This document shows, in pieces, positions 1 to 11,653 of a stretch of DNA of 64,000 nucleotides (its first letter is position 1; every line of letters begins with the position of its first letter). Origin of the DNA: Paulinella micropora (Eukaryota; Cercozoa; Imbricatea; Euglyphida); assembly GCA_009731375.1 (NCBI GenBank), contig BJOX01000004.1, positions 786,481-850,480 of the forward strand. The letters are read 5' to 3'. The position numbers and the translations under genes are program-made. The notes under the pieces are model-generated. The model made no database searches, was not told the DNA's origin, and worked only from the letters and a program-made list of their open reading frames with translations.

Positions 1-306
<306 letters not shown>

Positions 307-342
307 GATATTTGTCATGAACAAATGTTTTTCTCATACATC

Positions 343-712
343 AAGACAAGCTCACACGAGTCAAAAGCGCAGGTAGCGTTCACAGCGGCTGATGGTTCGA
401 GACGAGCTCGCACGAGTCAACAGCGCAGGAAGCGTTCACAGCGGCTAATGGCTCAAGACGAGCTCGCACGCGGTTGATGGCCCAAGACGAGCTCACACGA
501 GTCGACAGCTGTGAGCGTTGACACCGGCTGATGGCTCAGGACGAGCTGACACGAGTCGACTGTCACAGCGCAGGCAGCGTTCACACCTGTTGATGCATTA
601 CTGCTCAAGACGAGCTCACACGAGTCGACTGACACAGCGCAGGCAGCGTTTACAGTGGTTGATGGCTTAATACGAGCTCAGACGAGTGGACAGCGCAGGC
701 AGCGTTCACAAA
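343..712. repeat. Degenerate ~55-60 bp minisatellite
   Basis: About six to seven imperfect copies of a unit containing GACGAGCTCACACGAGTC, CAGCGCAGGCAGCGTTCACA and GGCTGATGGCTCAA. Units vary in length and lose internal blocks. There are no unique spacers between constant repeats, so this is a minisatellite and not a CRISPR. The open frame across it on the minus strand is only the repeat being translated. Confidence 0.9.
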
Positions 713-1190
713 TTGAAAAGCACTAGTTAGTGAAGTACTAGTTAGTGAAGTCGAAACGTTGTGCAGAGGAGAATCTAATGAGCAGGTCAAAAAGAGTGAA
801 TTGTCAACGGTAAAGGTTTTAGTCGGTCGCTAAAGTGCTCAGTCTGATAGCTGTGGCCCGGGAGCCAGGTTCCGATTGTATTGTGAGCAGAGGTGGACCG
901 TTCCTTGGTGTGGTCTTGGGGAGTAGAATTTGAAAACGTGATGTGACTTGAAGGTCAAAGTCAGAGACCGATCGTTCGACCCTCCGGCGCTCCCTTTCTT
1001 GCGGAAAGTCAATCGTGAAGTTTCGAGCGGCTTTCTGTCAGATAGCTGAACGGTGCACACTGCGAAAAGTAAAGTCAGAGGTTTCGGTAGTAAATACTAA
1101 TACTTGAATAATTGGCATCCAGCTATCTTATAAACTGAGCAAAGTAACAGTTGAATCCGATCACTTCAAGTTCAAGTTGCAATCATCAAC
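713..1190. other. Gene-free flank of the left copia LTR
   Basis: No supported gene. Positions 955-1010 weakly resemble the start of the repeat block seen at about 52185, 56760 and 59870 (shared CGATCGTTCGACCCTC and CTCCCTTTCTTGC words). The stretch ends where the copia LTR begins. Confidence 0.5.
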
Positions 1191-1502
1191 GGAATCTATC
1201 TCTCAAACGCAGAGTTTAGGGAAGCTACCCCGCTAAAGGTAAAGAATAAACGAAGAAAAGACTTTTAATATAACTTTGGGTCACACAAAATGTTATGACC
1301 TTAACAGAATGGTAATACTCATTTGATTCTAGGCATTCCAGACTATGATTCACGAATACTCTAGAAAGTGTCCTTATCATTAATAAAGGTATTATTAATA
1401 ATATCTGTCCTGCCTATGAAAATGCCCATGACTAAGACTATCCAAATTACCGTTAAATTGACTAGGTGGAGTAACCGTGCCGGTTATTAATACTACATTA
1501 CA
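1191..1502 (-). repeat. Copia 3' LTR
   Basis: This 312-bp block matches 51817-52114 almost throughout, with a few indels in AT-rich spots, and both copies end at the same bases. Read on the minus strand it begins TGTAATGTA and is immediately preceded by a purine tract, as expected for a 3' LTR. No clean target duplication is visible next to it. The two LTRs have drifted apart by several indels, so the insertion is not recent. Confidence 0.85.
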
Positions 1503-1504
1503 AC

Positions 1505-1515
1505 GCTCCCCCTTA
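1505..1515 (-). promoter_or_regulatory. Polypurine tract of the copia element
   Basis: Read on the minus strand this is TAAGGGGGAGC, lying 2 bp upstream of the 3' LTR start. This is the canonical place for plus-strand DNA priming in LTR retrotransposons. The other LTR copy (52114) lacks it, which shows that 1191-1502 is the 3' LTR. Confidence 0.8.
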
Positions 1516-1635
1516 GTCGCAAGTCATAGGCTATATTAGTGGCCAGTGTGTAATATGAAAAAATAGTGGTGAGGATCAGTTATGGGTAACCCGAAGATCA
1601 TCAACTCCCAATTTTATCACATTCTCTATGTATGT

Positions 1636-1911
1636 ATTGCTGTTGACATTCAAGACAACAAAAAAAATTGATTTTTCTGTTTTGGTTGGAATTTCAGTTT
1701 TGGTTGGAATTTTGATTTTGGGTGAAAATTTGAATTTTTCAAATTAACAACTATATTCGTCCGCAAAATATCGTAAATTTTCGCGAAATGTTACAGTTAA
1801 ATTTGAAAATTTGAATTTTTGTCACAAAAATGAAAAACTGTCGCAAAAATGAAAATCTGACACAAAAATGAAAAACTAATTTTTGTTGTTGTCTTGAATG
1901 TCAACAGCAAT
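1636..1911. mobile_element. 276-bp MITE with ~26-bp inverted ends
   Basis: The left end ATTGCTGTTGACATTCAAG is mirrored at the right end as CTTGAATGTCAACAGCAAT. The inside is AT-rich with short repeated TTTTGGTTGGAATT words and no coding capacity. A relative with the same right end sits at 7934-8171. It lies in the untranslated 3' part of the copia element. A TA target is possible but the duplication is not certain. Confidence 0.85.
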
Positions 1912-2235
1912 ATATATGTAGTCACGCATGCAGTAACATGTATGAAGTATGTATGTGTTCAAAAATTTGCAAGCGCTTCCCGTAGAGGGTAGCAAAATCG
2001 AAAAATTTTAGATTTCCTATTCTAGGACAGAAAGAAGGATAGAAAGAATTTGAGTCACTAAGTTGGGGGCATGAAAGCCTCGCCGCCTGCCTCGCGTGGC
2101 AGTCTGCTATTCAACCTCGGCTTGACTGCTTTCAGTCACACCGACCCCTGCGCAAAACAAAGCTGCTACAACAAGCAACAAACTGCACAAAACACTCAAA
2201 GCAAACATAAATGAGTGGACATGCAAATCCCAAAA

Positions 2236-2898
2236 TTAATCGATCTTTACCGTAAATTTGTTAAGTACTCGAATTGTTCTTTTGGTAAATATTTTGTCAT
2301 TGAAAGTTACATCACCTATCTGCTTCTTCGTACCTACTTTTATAAACTTAATCTCACCGTCTTTCTGTAGGTGCTGCATAAAAAAGTGTAATTCTAAAGG
2401 TAAGTGTTTAGTTCTATTACCTGACATACCCCTCTCTGCCGCTAAGATTGTTTGAGAGTTATCCTCAAATAATTCTATCGGGCTCTTTTGGGCTATGTTT
2501 AGTTGTTGTGTGATGTGTTTTAGCGCAAGTCCCTCTCCAATGCACTCAGTCGCTGCAAATATTTCAGCATCATTTGAATTCAGGGCGATGCTCTGTCTTT
2601 TTGATAATCATGCAACTGGATCGCTGCCCCATATGATCACGAATCCAGCGCGGGACTTTCCTGTTTTCTTACAAACTTTGTGAGCCGCGTCAGGCCACAT
2701 GGAAAGTTTTGGATAGGTTTGCCCTTCCTGCTCTGACTTAGGCTCATGGTAAGCTAAATCTCGATAAGAGTTAACTAAATAACGAAAGATTCTGCCTAAA
2801 ATCGCATAAGTTATTCCCTTATCGATAGTTTGCATGACACTTGCCGAATTTAGTGCTTGTTCTATATCGGGTCTTGTCATCTTCGCGAGAAACATCAA
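2236..2898 (-). pseudogene. Copia polymerase C-terminus: RNase H domain
   Basis: This is the RNase H part of a Ty1/copia Pol polyprotein, which would degrade the RNA strand during reverse transcription. The frame shows the usual copia order: the MTRPDI connection motif, FRYLVNSYRDL, then KTGKSRAGFVIIWGSDPVA, the DAEIFAATE helix, EDNSQTILAAE, and a terminal KHLPLELHFF segment. One in-frame TGA at 2608-2610 replaces the tryptophan expected after DPVA, and the same frame continues to 2236. It joins the RT domain through a frameshift at about 2930. The element is dead here. Confidence 0.9.
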
Positions 2899-2906
2899 AC
2901 GACCAA

Positions 2907-4107
2907 CTAAACTAGGAATTGAAAATTTTCGCTAGCTGGCTGATTCCGACAGTTCCGTGAAATGTTCTTGCGCTGGAGTCCTGACGGGTTTAGCAGAATC
3001 GTAACCTCTTTTAGTATCTGCTGCTGATATTTTCGCTGATGCAAAATGATTTTTCCATTCGATTGCTCTATCTCTATTCCTTTGAATTCACGGGCTATAT
3101 CGAGTCTTTTGAGCGGGAAATGTTTTTCTAATGCGGACGCAAAACGCTCATATGCTTGTTTGTTTGGTGCTGTGAACAACAAGTCATCTACATGAAATAT
3201 TCCTACTATTGATTTTCTTAAAGCTTTATCATTTTCTACAAACATACATAAATCAGAATCTAGCAGTCTAAAACCTAGCACCTCTAACTTGGGTGCTAAT
3301 ATCTCATACCATCTTCTTCCTGCCTGAGGTGCGCCATACAAGGCACCATCTGTACGCCATATCATCCCCTCATGCCCTTCTCTGTCTACACTCTCTGGTG
3401 CATGTGCATAAACAGGATCATTCATACGAGCATTCAGGTATGCATTTTTAAAATCTATGCCGTATAGTTGTTTTTGTGCCAGGCAGATAGTTTGGCGAGA
3501 AATAAAAGTGAATGGTGCGCGGCGCAAGGAACAAAGAGCTGATCTGGATTATAGCTAACACCGGGTTCTAACATATCTCCCCGTAAAGCTAAACGAGACT
3601 TTATGAACTTTTTCCCGTTCTCATCTCACTTTACTTTGTGAACCCATGTCAATCTAACTACCTTACTAACTTTTGCCTTGCTTGCATCCTTAATAATTTA
3701 TGGGGTACCCATGTGTATGTGTTAAAGGATTGAAGAGCTTTTAGCTCTGCTTTCATACCATCTAAAACATCTTTAGCTGTCAAACCTGCCTCTATGAAAT
3801 CTTTGGGTACTCTGACGTCTACATACAAATAAAAATCACGAATCTCATCTGCCACCATACGGTCATCGCATAAAAACATATTAGCGGGACTTTGCAACGG
3901 GAATTTTGGATCTTTCACGGAATATTTGTGGATTTCCGAATTCAACATCCGTTCTTCTTCGTCTTCAAACTTAACTATGTGAGTGGGCTGAGGTCTGTCT
4001 CTTACTACGAGTCTATCTCTGGGGTCACTCACTCTGCTGACTACCCCTACTCGTACTATGCTCTCCCATCCCGCACCTACTTTTTCTTCGCTCATCCATC
4101 TCCCCAT
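2907..4107 (-). pseudogene. Copia reverse transcriptase (frameshifted)
   Basis: Reverse transcriptase domain of the copia Pol protein. GIDFKNAYLNA carries the first catalytic aspartate, LYGAPQAGRRWYE is the conserved copia block, and FHVDDLLF is the YVDD-box equivalent with the catalytic DD. The upstream half (3658-4107) has the typical entry segment, including KDVLDGMKAELKALQ and TWV. The stretch 3528-3657 between them, with a VHKVKWDENGK-like motif, is in other frames, so there are at least two frameshifts. It continues into RNase H on the left and the low-complexity linker on the right. Confidence 0.9.
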
Positions 4108-4724
4108 GCACGCGCTGACACTCTTACTACCTTACCTATCAGCTCTTGAGCCTCTCTCTTTTCTCTCTTGGGATCATTGCTAGGGGTAAATGTCTTTACT
4201 GCCTTGCGCTGCCTTTTACCGGGGATTATGTTACTCTCCGTTACTCTCTGAATCTGCTCCCACGTTAGTCCCTTAGATGGTGGTGATTTTTCTTTGTATG
4301 CTCTTCTTTCATGTATTTTTAGTGGATCTATTGGATCTGGTTCATTTTCATGTTCTTGTGGTTTGATCTTGTGCTCTGTGGTTGATTGTTGTGGATAATG
4401 TGGCTCTGGACTTGTGTGTAGGCGTGTATGTTTGTGATCCAGTGTATTCTTCTCCACATGCTCATTCTCATGCACATCGACATCGACATTCTCTATCTTC
4501 CCCTCAGCTTCATCAAGCTGTGTTGTTCGGTGGTCGTTGTTGACGTTGTGCGGTGACTTAGGTGATTGAGGTGGTGACAGGGGTGGTGACGCTTGTGGAG
4601 ATGTGTGTGGTTGCTCACTCTCATTCTCATTCTCCCCCTCAGAGTCATCATTATCCCACGACACTAGTTTAGGAGGATGAGCGTGTTTACCGATTTTGTG
4701 GATATTAAATCTCACATCTCTCAC
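4092..4724 (-). pseudogene. Copia Pol linker between integrase and RT
   Basis: A 210-residue frame rich in Ser, Pro, Glu, Asn and His (for example SPPLSPPQSPKSPHN) that ends with a basic segment. Copia elements usually carry such a disordered linker between integrase and reverse transcriptase, and its position here fits. It is a linker and not a separate gene, and it overlaps the RT frame by a few bases because of a frameshift. Confidence 0.7.
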
Positions 4725-4781
4725 TCCGGAAATTATCTTCTTACCGTGCCATACGCGGTATAGTTCCCGAAATAAATCATA

Positions 4782-5560
4782 TCATACTAGCATCACCTTT
4801 TTCCTTCTGTACTCTCCCTTCCGCACTTTACTCTTAGGTACATGTAACACACCCATGCATCCTATTGGTTTTAAGTGAAAGAGTGCTGGTTTTCTACCTA
4901 ATAGCTGTTCATAAGGCGAGATTCCTTTGCGTTCCCCGTGATTTGCCGGTAGTATGTTGTGAGTTGTGGCTGCGTGTTCTAATTCTGCCCAGAATTGTGG
5001 CGGTAATTTAGCGTGATATCTAATTGCTCGTGCAGGCCCCGCCGTAATATCATTCACTTTTTCCGCAATAGGATTCCCGTCTTTATCGTTTGTCGCGGAG
5101 GTTTTCCAAATAAAGCGAATATTTTTCCACCACTTTATGACTTCCTCCGGAATATCAAATTCTTGATCTGCGCGAATTTCCTTTACTTTGTTTTCTGTCT
5201 GTCTCTCATAAAATGCTACAGCTTGTTTTAAACAATCTACAAACTCATTCTTATGGGCTAAATAAAAGTCAAGAATGAATAGTGAGTAGTCGTCGGTGAC
5301 CGAAAATTTATACCGTTTACCACCTATTGATCTAGTTGCCCACGGTCCTGATGTGTCTATGTGTAGGATTATACCTGGCTTTTGAGCTCTTTCTATCGTA
5401 TTAACAGCAAAACGTGGCAAACATTTAAACTTTCCTATCATGCAAGATTCGCAGATCTCACATCACTCTCGTCACCAACTAACTTAACGTTCAAATTTTT
5501 TGCCAATAGGCGCATCTTTGTTAACCCATAATGCCCACGGGCGTAGTGAAAAAGCTTGAT
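4782..5560 (-). pseudogene. Copia integrase with HHCC zinc domain
   Basis: DDE integrase that would insert the cDNA. Upstream of 5441 two shifted frames hold a GAG-pre-integrase zinc motif, LFHYARGHYG followed by CEICESC. The core shows LHIDTSGP (first Asp), IRADQEF (second Asp; the usual NGG is changed) and NPIAEKVN (catalytic Glu). HNILP and the GKSP-like SPYEQLLGRKP segment follow, as in copia elements. The zinc domain is separated from the core by a frameshift at about 5445. Confidence 0.9.
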
Positions 5561-5599
5561 TCCTATCTTTCTAGGTTTGTCTGACTTTCTGGGGTAAGC

Positions 5600-7321
5600 T
5601 TCGTATAATACTATATCTACGTGTGATTCTTTCTCTCTCTTATCTTCATACTTACTTATCTCGTTTTTGTTGTCATTTGTGGGGCCTCCCTCCCCTTCTA
5701 CCCCCTTGTCGCGAAAGGATCATACCTAGTGGTTCATTATATTCGTCATCCCATCTATATATCATACTTTTAGTTAACCTCCCCCTTACCAGTATATCAC
5801 TCTCGTTAGTGGATGGGGTGTTTGAGTATTACTAGCTGTCCGTTTTGGTGGATGACTGATCTGTTGTGTTTGTGGTCCATCTGTCCTGTAGAGGCTATGC
5901 TAACTGGCAAGGTAGTGTCGAGTAACATCTTGTTTTTATGCTGCTCTAGGCCTTCCTTTCCCATCTATCACTGTCAGCCTAGCTCTTCCTGACTTACTCA
6001 ACTCCCTTTCTCTATTACCTGTCAGTAGTTCTACCGGGTCTATCTCATCGACATCCATCAATCTGTCTTCTCTGCATGATATGTCTGTGCTTGCTCCACT
6101 ATCCTGTACTGTCATGTCTCTCTTTTTCATCACTCTTTTTCTCACATGTCTCAATACATGTTCTGTCTATCCTTTTATCTCTGTCTCTATTTCTGTCTCT
6201 AGTTCTCCCTCTCCTCTTCCCTCACCTTCTCTCTCTTCTGTGAGTTGTGGAGGTGTTGTAATGGGACTCTGTCTGACTGCTCTATTCAAGTACACTCCCT
6301 CTATTGCTCTCACTATGTCATCAAAAAGTCATCACTCTCTAGTTCGCCACTCACAACACGCATCACTTCTCCATTCATTCCCCTCACGCACTCATTCATC
6401 AACGTTTTAGCTATTTCATTTTATATCTTTGAAGGTGATGACGGGGGGGTTGATGGGTTGTGTGTTTGTTGTTTGTGTTGGTGGGAGTGCTGTGATTGGT
6501 CTAGAACTAGAGATTTGGAGTTGTTGTGAGGTGGGACCTACTTGATTGCTGAACTTGTTTTCAGAAGTGGGACCCAGTCGTTGCTCTCCCTCAACCACTC
6601 CACTCTCTTCGCCCCCTTCTTTGCTCTGGCCGGTCCGCTGACTAGAAAATAGGTTACGTTTGCTAAACTTTTTCTCATGTGGTGGTTGCGGAATATTTTG
6701 CGAAACTTGTGGACTTGTGGAAACTTTGGTGTCACGTAAAGTTTCAAATTCCCCGAAAACGAGACTTTGTGAAATTTTATGAGACTTTTCCAATGCAGTA
6801 GCTTTAAGGCCTCGTTCGTCTGGGTAGTAAGGAGATTTGGGGGGACGCAACACGGGACTTACCGACAAATCCAACTCCGGGTAATCTGGGTCTTGTGTGG
6901 CGTGATATCCGCAGTATCTCGCATAAGATAATCGTTTCGCTTGATTTTCGTATACTCCCTTTCCTTTTGATTTTTCAACGGAGACATTACACGGTTTTTT
7001 GCGTCTATTGATTCCTGCATATTTCGTGTCAGGCGTGACTCCGTAAGAACTCTCGAGCCTCAAAGGAGTTTCGTTAGGGTTAGGGATGACTGGGGAACTT
7101 CGTGAGGTGGCGGATACTAACCGCACTTCCTTGCCTTCTCCCCGTAGTGAGGAGGGACCTCGTAGGGTGGCCGATACTAACCGCACTTCCCGTCTTTCTC
7201 CACTCTCACTACGTCTATTCCCTACCCTAGGTGTGGTCTTTGTATCGTTCAAAAGGGCTTGGGGACATGTTGGTTGCTCATCCTCTTTTCCTCTTTCCTC
7301 CTCCTCATCATCGCTCATCAT
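5600..7321 (-). pseudogene. Copia gag-pol middle part, degenerate
   Basis: Several broken minus frames (5936-6154 and 6416-7321 are the longest) fill the space between gag and integrase, where a copia aspartic protease should be. I cannot find a convincing D(S/T)G active site. The 6416-7321 frame is Ser/Pro/Arg-rich and contains two near-identical 14-residue segments (around VRLVSAT), a local duplication. Part of it may be unrelated inserted sequence. Confidence 0.5.
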
Positions 7322-7933
7322 AAGTGTTCCCCATATGGATTAAGTCAACGTTTGTATCAGAGTCACTTTGTTCGTTTTCGTTTTTGTCGTTGCTTGTTGT
7401 TATCAAAGTGAGTGCTTTCTTTTTCTTATAAAAAGATTTCTTTTTGTTCTTGTAGTTGTTCTTTTGTTCGTTCTTTTCTTGTTCTGTGGACTTGTTTTCT
7501 GTTTGATTCCGCTTCAATTTTCCTTCTTTGCGGAACTTTTCCGAAATCACCTGGCAATATCTCATGGTCTGGCATTTAGCATCACATCCAAAACACGTGA
7601 CTTTGAGTATCCAGTTTGGAGCTTTCTTTGGTCCCGATTTATTGTCTCCACTTTTCCCTTTGTTATCCATAAGGAGATTGGTTTCTTGCTGCTGCTTGCC
7701 ATCCCGAGATTTCCTGTTATTATATTTGCGTATTTATGCTTTTCTTTCACGAAAATTTTTTCATCTTCAGTTGGTACCAAGTCATTCATCACTTCGGCAG
7801 AGGTGATCAGTCTCTTTAGAGTTGAATCATACCGGCGGTTTGTAATACCGGAACCAGGACATTTCCAGGGAACTTGGGAACACGGATTGTAAGTTTATTC
7901 AATTTCAAATTGAACAGTAGCGATACAGGTAAT
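7308..7933 (-). pseudogene. Copia gag C-terminal part with zinc-knuckle remnant
   Basis: Nucleocapsid-like part of the copia polyprotein. The frames from about 7900 down to 7308 read through ITSAEVMNDLVPTEDE into a lysine-rich tail. A CFGCDAKC...YC cluster at about 7555-7600 looks like a decayed CCHC knuckle in which the histidine is missing. One frameshift separates 7562-7792 from 7308-7670. The N-terminal part of a matching gag lies 43 kb away at 50905-51809. Confidence 0.6.
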
Positions 7934-8308
7934 ATTTTCAAGACCAAAAAAATTATGAGTTTTTCATTTTTCAGTCATATTTTTTGGTTGTGTCACTTTT
8001 TCGTTTTGTGTCAAAAATTCAAATTTAACTGTAACACTTCGCTAAAATTTACGTGATTTTTGCGGACGCATATAGCAGTTAATTTGACAATTCAAATTTC
8101 CAACCAAAATCAAAATTCCAACCAAAACTAAAAAACTAACTATTTTTTTGTCTTGAATGTCGATAGCAATACATAATGGTTATTTGGTATGATCAGGACA
8201 TTTTCTAGATGTTCATGTTCCCATTTCACGTGAACCTATTCTACACGGAAAGGACACATAACAGTTAAGGATATATGTAGCATGTACCATGTACCATATT
8301 TCCCTCAG
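7784..8308. repeat. Copia segment duplicated at 50610-50902
   Basis: About 285 bp here (not counting the inserted MITE at 7934-8171) match 50610-50902 closely in the same orientation, from ATTCATCACTTCGG to TTTCCCTCAG. To the left it runs on into copia gag/pol, while the other copy runs on to its right into the 5' gag and 5' LTR. The two copia halves therefore overlap by this segment. Confidence 0.85.
7934..8171. mobile_element. 238-bp MITE, relative of 1636-1911
   Basis: This block is missing from the otherwise matching segment at 50610-50902, which gives a clean empty site (GGTAAT joined to ACATAATGG). Its right end, GTCTTGAATGTCGATAGCAAT, matches the end of the 1636-1911 MITE. Its left end is shortened and keeps only TTCAAGACCAAAAAA. 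The inside is AT-rich and noncoding. Confidence 0.85.
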
Positions 8309-8602
8309 CACCCCCTTATGAGTCTTTGCAGTGTTGAATAATAACAATATCATTAACAAAGGGTTACTGAATTCGTACAAGTTCTATCAACAAAATAAAT
8401 CTACCTTACACCCCTCAATGTGTGAAAGAGATATATACTGAATATTTGTAACAAAGCTCAGAGAACGATAAAAGAGAAACTAGGTTAATGATGTGAAGAA
8501 AGATAGTCCACTCACAACTCAACATCTCACCCCCTTAACTAACAACTAATAAAGTAAAGAAAGTAAGAGCTGTTAATTGTCCTCATAAAGAGCTCGACAC
8601 AT

Positions 8603-8742
8603 CACATAGCGCGAAGAGAGTCTTGACCGTTTCCATCTTCGTCTTAAAAGTCACACTTGACTGATGGACACTCACATAGCGCGAAGAGAGTCTTGACCGT
8701 TTCCATCCTCGTCTTAAAAGTCACACTTGACTGATAGACACT
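8603..8742. repeat. Two tandem copies of a 70-bp unit
   Basis: CACATAGCGCGAAGAGAGTC starts at 8603 and again at 8673. The two 70-bp copies differ at only about two positions. Confidence 0.95.
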
Positions 8743-10802
8743 CACCCCCAAACGGGCCAGACGAACTGAGCCAAAGTCCATTATTACGTATTTCCTTAAT
8801 TCCAAATCAACAAAAGAGACAAAAGAGCTCGAGCGAATGAAAGCCACACCCCCAGGACACAAGATCGACATCAGAGATCACTTACCCTGTCCGCCAAGAA
8901 CGACAAAAAGTTTCAAGGTACGAGCGGCAAACAGCGCACCAACCCAAACCAAAGTCAAGTGTGTCAATTCAAACGCACTCAGATATGCTAACATTACCAC
9001 AAAAGCGACGCGACAAATAAGAAGAAAGAATAGCTGACAGTACGCCGCCAAACAACGCAGCCAAAGCCAACCGAGCGTAAAAGTACATACTCCCCGGCAC
9101 CAGCCACCAAACGACCGAAGAGCGTCCATTAACGCAGCCATAACGCGATGAAACGCAGACCGGCACGGCTAGAGGACCAGAACAGACACGTCCCTTTGAA
9201 AAATTGATGTGTGGTGCCATCTGCACCATGGTCGCCCCAACCACGACCAACGACAGCCATAACGAGCCAGAACAAAGAAAGAACAACGAAGAAGGGCCCA
9301 TCCCAACACAGCAGCGAAGCAAAACAGAAGCCCTGAAGTCCCCAGACCAGTCCAACATCTCCAGGCCCCACAGGCCAACCCCATATTTCATAATTTACTT
9401 AGGTCCCTAGACCGAATGCCAAAAACAGATACACAGACACGAAGGCACGGACGAACCACACTGTCCAGCTCGCCAATTCCGTTGCCATGAGTCACGAACA
9501 CACACCCCCTTGCTACCTAGAAGGCGTATAAGCTAAACATTCCGATTGTCTGTGTATGCGATTAATAACTCCGCAGGTTGCCACCAGCCACACCACCCAC
9601 GAAAAGCAAAGTCCAGTACCAAGCAAGGAGTAGCGCCAACCAACACCCCTAGCTGAAAAGTCTCACTGGGACCTATCATCACTAATTCAAAGCATTCCCC
9701 TATACTGGGAAGCATTCACCGAATGTCACAGGTCCATTGCAAGACCAACGCAATTGTTGCTACCAGCAACAAAAACAAAGCCCCCTCCTACCCTCCAAGG
9801 GTCACCAAATTGTTCAAACTCCGTTGCAATGCATCACCTGCACCCCCCACTCACTCACCACACCCCCACACCCAAGCTGTGTTCGACTGGAAAAGGGTCC
9901 TCACCATTCCTGCAGGGAGGCACACAACCACAAAGTCTTAAAGCGAACGGAGCAGAGCATACTAAAGACCAATCCAAAAGTACTTCCAAACCCCCTTCTG
10001 GGTTGGCAGAGAAAGAGTCCACGAAGTCCCCACACTCAGCCACACCAAAACATCGCAGGAGCGAAAGAGTCTGAAAAGGTTTGTTGAGGCGAATGTCATC
10101 CCTTCCAAAATCACAAACCGACCGACAGACAAAGCCAACAACAAAGTCCAAACGAAACGCACAAGTGGCAACATTACTGTCCAATGCCACTGCTCACCAC
10201 AGGCAAGCAAAATAAAGTCTCATTCTTAAATGTCCAGCGTCCCAGGCATCAGAAAGAGTCAGAGAGAGAAGGAGCACCAGACATATCTCCCAGCAAATGA
10301 GACAGAGCAAACTCTACACCTCACAGAACAGGTCCCAAAAAGCACAAACAAGAGAAAAACATAAAATATAGCTCATTTCCATCATTGCAAGGGCCCTAGT
10401 AACATCCCTGCTGAGCTTACTAACTAACAAAAACAGCAGCACAGAGCAACGCTCCTCCATCACACAGAACTGTCCGGACCGCACTGAGCATCACAGCATC
10501 AGTCGGGAAATTTCCCATGACCGGACCGACCGGGGGAGACTAAAACCTGTTTAGAACACCCCCATTTCCTTGCACCATTCATTCGTAGAGCAGTTCCTCA
10601 ACACCCCCATATGGCTGCAGTCCACGCAGGGTGTCCCCATTCATCTCCATGGCTGATGGCGGAGCATCTCGTATCTCCCGGCCAGCATAACAGTGCATCT
10701 TCGGCACACCATCGGACGACTCAAGAAAGACTCGAAAAGCGTCTTGATTTGTTGAAGCAGTTGACTCTGCACTGCACACTGGGGCTAAACAGCCCCCTAC
10801 GA

Positions 10803-10812
10803 NNNNNNNNNN
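10803..10812. other. Assembly gap (10 N)
   Basis: Ten N bases, a fixed-length placeholder. The true distance is unknown, so reading frames cannot be followed across it. Confidence 0.99.
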
Positions 10813-10851
10813 ATACAAAACAATGAATCATTCTGTAGACGACTACGGCAC

Positions 10852-10857
10852 CGCTGG
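10852..10857. repeat. Left target-site duplication of outer Polinton (CGCTGG)
   Basis: CGCTGG directly precedes the left inverted repeat and recurs directly after the right one (50304-50309). Polintons make 6-bp target duplications. The host frame on the minus strand at 50376-50310 remains open when continued from the right copy of the duplication into this left flank as far as the gap. Confidence 0.95.
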
Positions 10858-11102
10858 ACTACTATAGGTATTACTATAGCACACTTATCTTTATATTCAT
10901 ATATATAAATTTAGCCCATTTCACCATATTTCGCTCTCCTATTAATCAACAAAAACTAGCAAAACTAGAAAATCACACTTTTTCTCAAACTATTAATACT
11001 ATGCTTCCTTATCACCATTTTCTTATTCTTTCTCGGTGTGCTGAGCCCCCTTATCTTTTTCCAAAAAAAAATGTGCTCTGTATTGAAAGTTGGTAAATAA
11101 AA
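10858..11102. repeat. Left terminal inverted repeat of outer Polinton
   Basis: It starts ACTACTATAGGTATTAC and matches the reverse complement of 50057-50303 with only scattered mismatches over about 245 bp. Confidence 0.95.
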
Positions 11103-11158
11103 GAATAAATATTATTTAAAGAAATGAAATATTATAATACATATATAAATAATATACG

Positions 11159-11394
11159 ATGGGTAGAACCAAAATATTTACAGACGCAGAAATCATGCAA
11201 AGGAATTCAGAACGAATGAAAATTTATCATATAAAAACAAAGAGAAAGCACAGCAGAGTGCTAAGGACTGCTACTACAAGAACAAGGAGGTCATATTGCA
11301 GAAAGCAAAGGAGAAAAGGGAAAAGGAGAAGGTTGACATCGCAAGGATGAAACAACTCCAGAGGCTCGATGAAAGACTAAATATCGCCCTATGA
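11159..11394 (+). pseudogene. Small basic protein of Polinton B, frameshifted
   Basis: The first frame opens with an ATG shortly after the left inverted repeat and reads MGRTKIFTDAEIMQRNSER. At about 11235 a one-base shift moves into a frame reading NKEKAQQSAKDCYYKNKEV, then a lysine-rich helix ending in DERLNIAL. The repeated Y-Y-x-x-N-K-E style is common in small DNA-binding-like proteins of large DNA viruses and Polinton-like elements, but I cannot assign a function. It is the only B gene left of the nested insertion. Confidence 0.55.
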
Positions 11395-11465
11395 AAAATG
11401 ATATAAATTTTATGTTAAGGATATAATATATATTGGTATATAGATGAAATATATATATCTATATA

Positions 11466-11471
11466 GATATA
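11466..11471. repeat. Left target-site duplication of inner Polinton (GATATA)
   Basis: GATATA lies directly outside the AGTAGTATAGGGGG terminus and recurs directly outside the other terminus at 32309-32314. It is 6 bp, as expected for a Polinton. Confidence 0.9.
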
Positions 11472-11622
11472 AGTAGTATAGGGGGCCACTTCGGCACACT
11501 TTTCAGTGCAGTTTCTCTAGAGAAACCACACTAAGAGCAGTTATCTAGTTTTAAGGCTACCTATTTATAACTAATATAGACAAACAAAAGAAAGAAAAAA
11601 TGCTATTTATAAATAATTATTA
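11472..11622. repeat. Left terminal inverted repeat of inner Polinton
   Basis: It matches the reverse complement of about 32155-32308, including TTTCTCTAGAGAAAC and AAACAAAAGAAAGAAAAAA. The right copy has three extra bases near its tip (AGTAGTATTATAGGGGG against AGTAGTATAGGGGG). Confidence 0.92.
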
Positions 11623-11653
11623 TTTAAATAAATAAAATAAAGACACATATAGG

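Larger units (their letters stand above)
8309..10851. other. Flanking DNA without recognisable genes
   Basis: About 2.5 kb of C/A-rich (plus strand) sequence with several overlapping short open frames on both strands, none of which resembles a known protein or keeps a coherent composition. It contains the 70-bp tandem duplication and the gap at 10803. It is part of the DNA into which Polinton B inserted. Confidence 0.6.

Noticed and set aside
343-712. CRISPR-like repeated pattern
   Set aside because: Units vary in sequence and length and there are no unique equal-length spacers; it is a degenerate minisatellite in a eukaryotic genome.
8640-10190. Possible host genes in the many short frames
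   Set aside because: Frames overlap on both strands, lack recognisable motifs and show no splice structure I can support.
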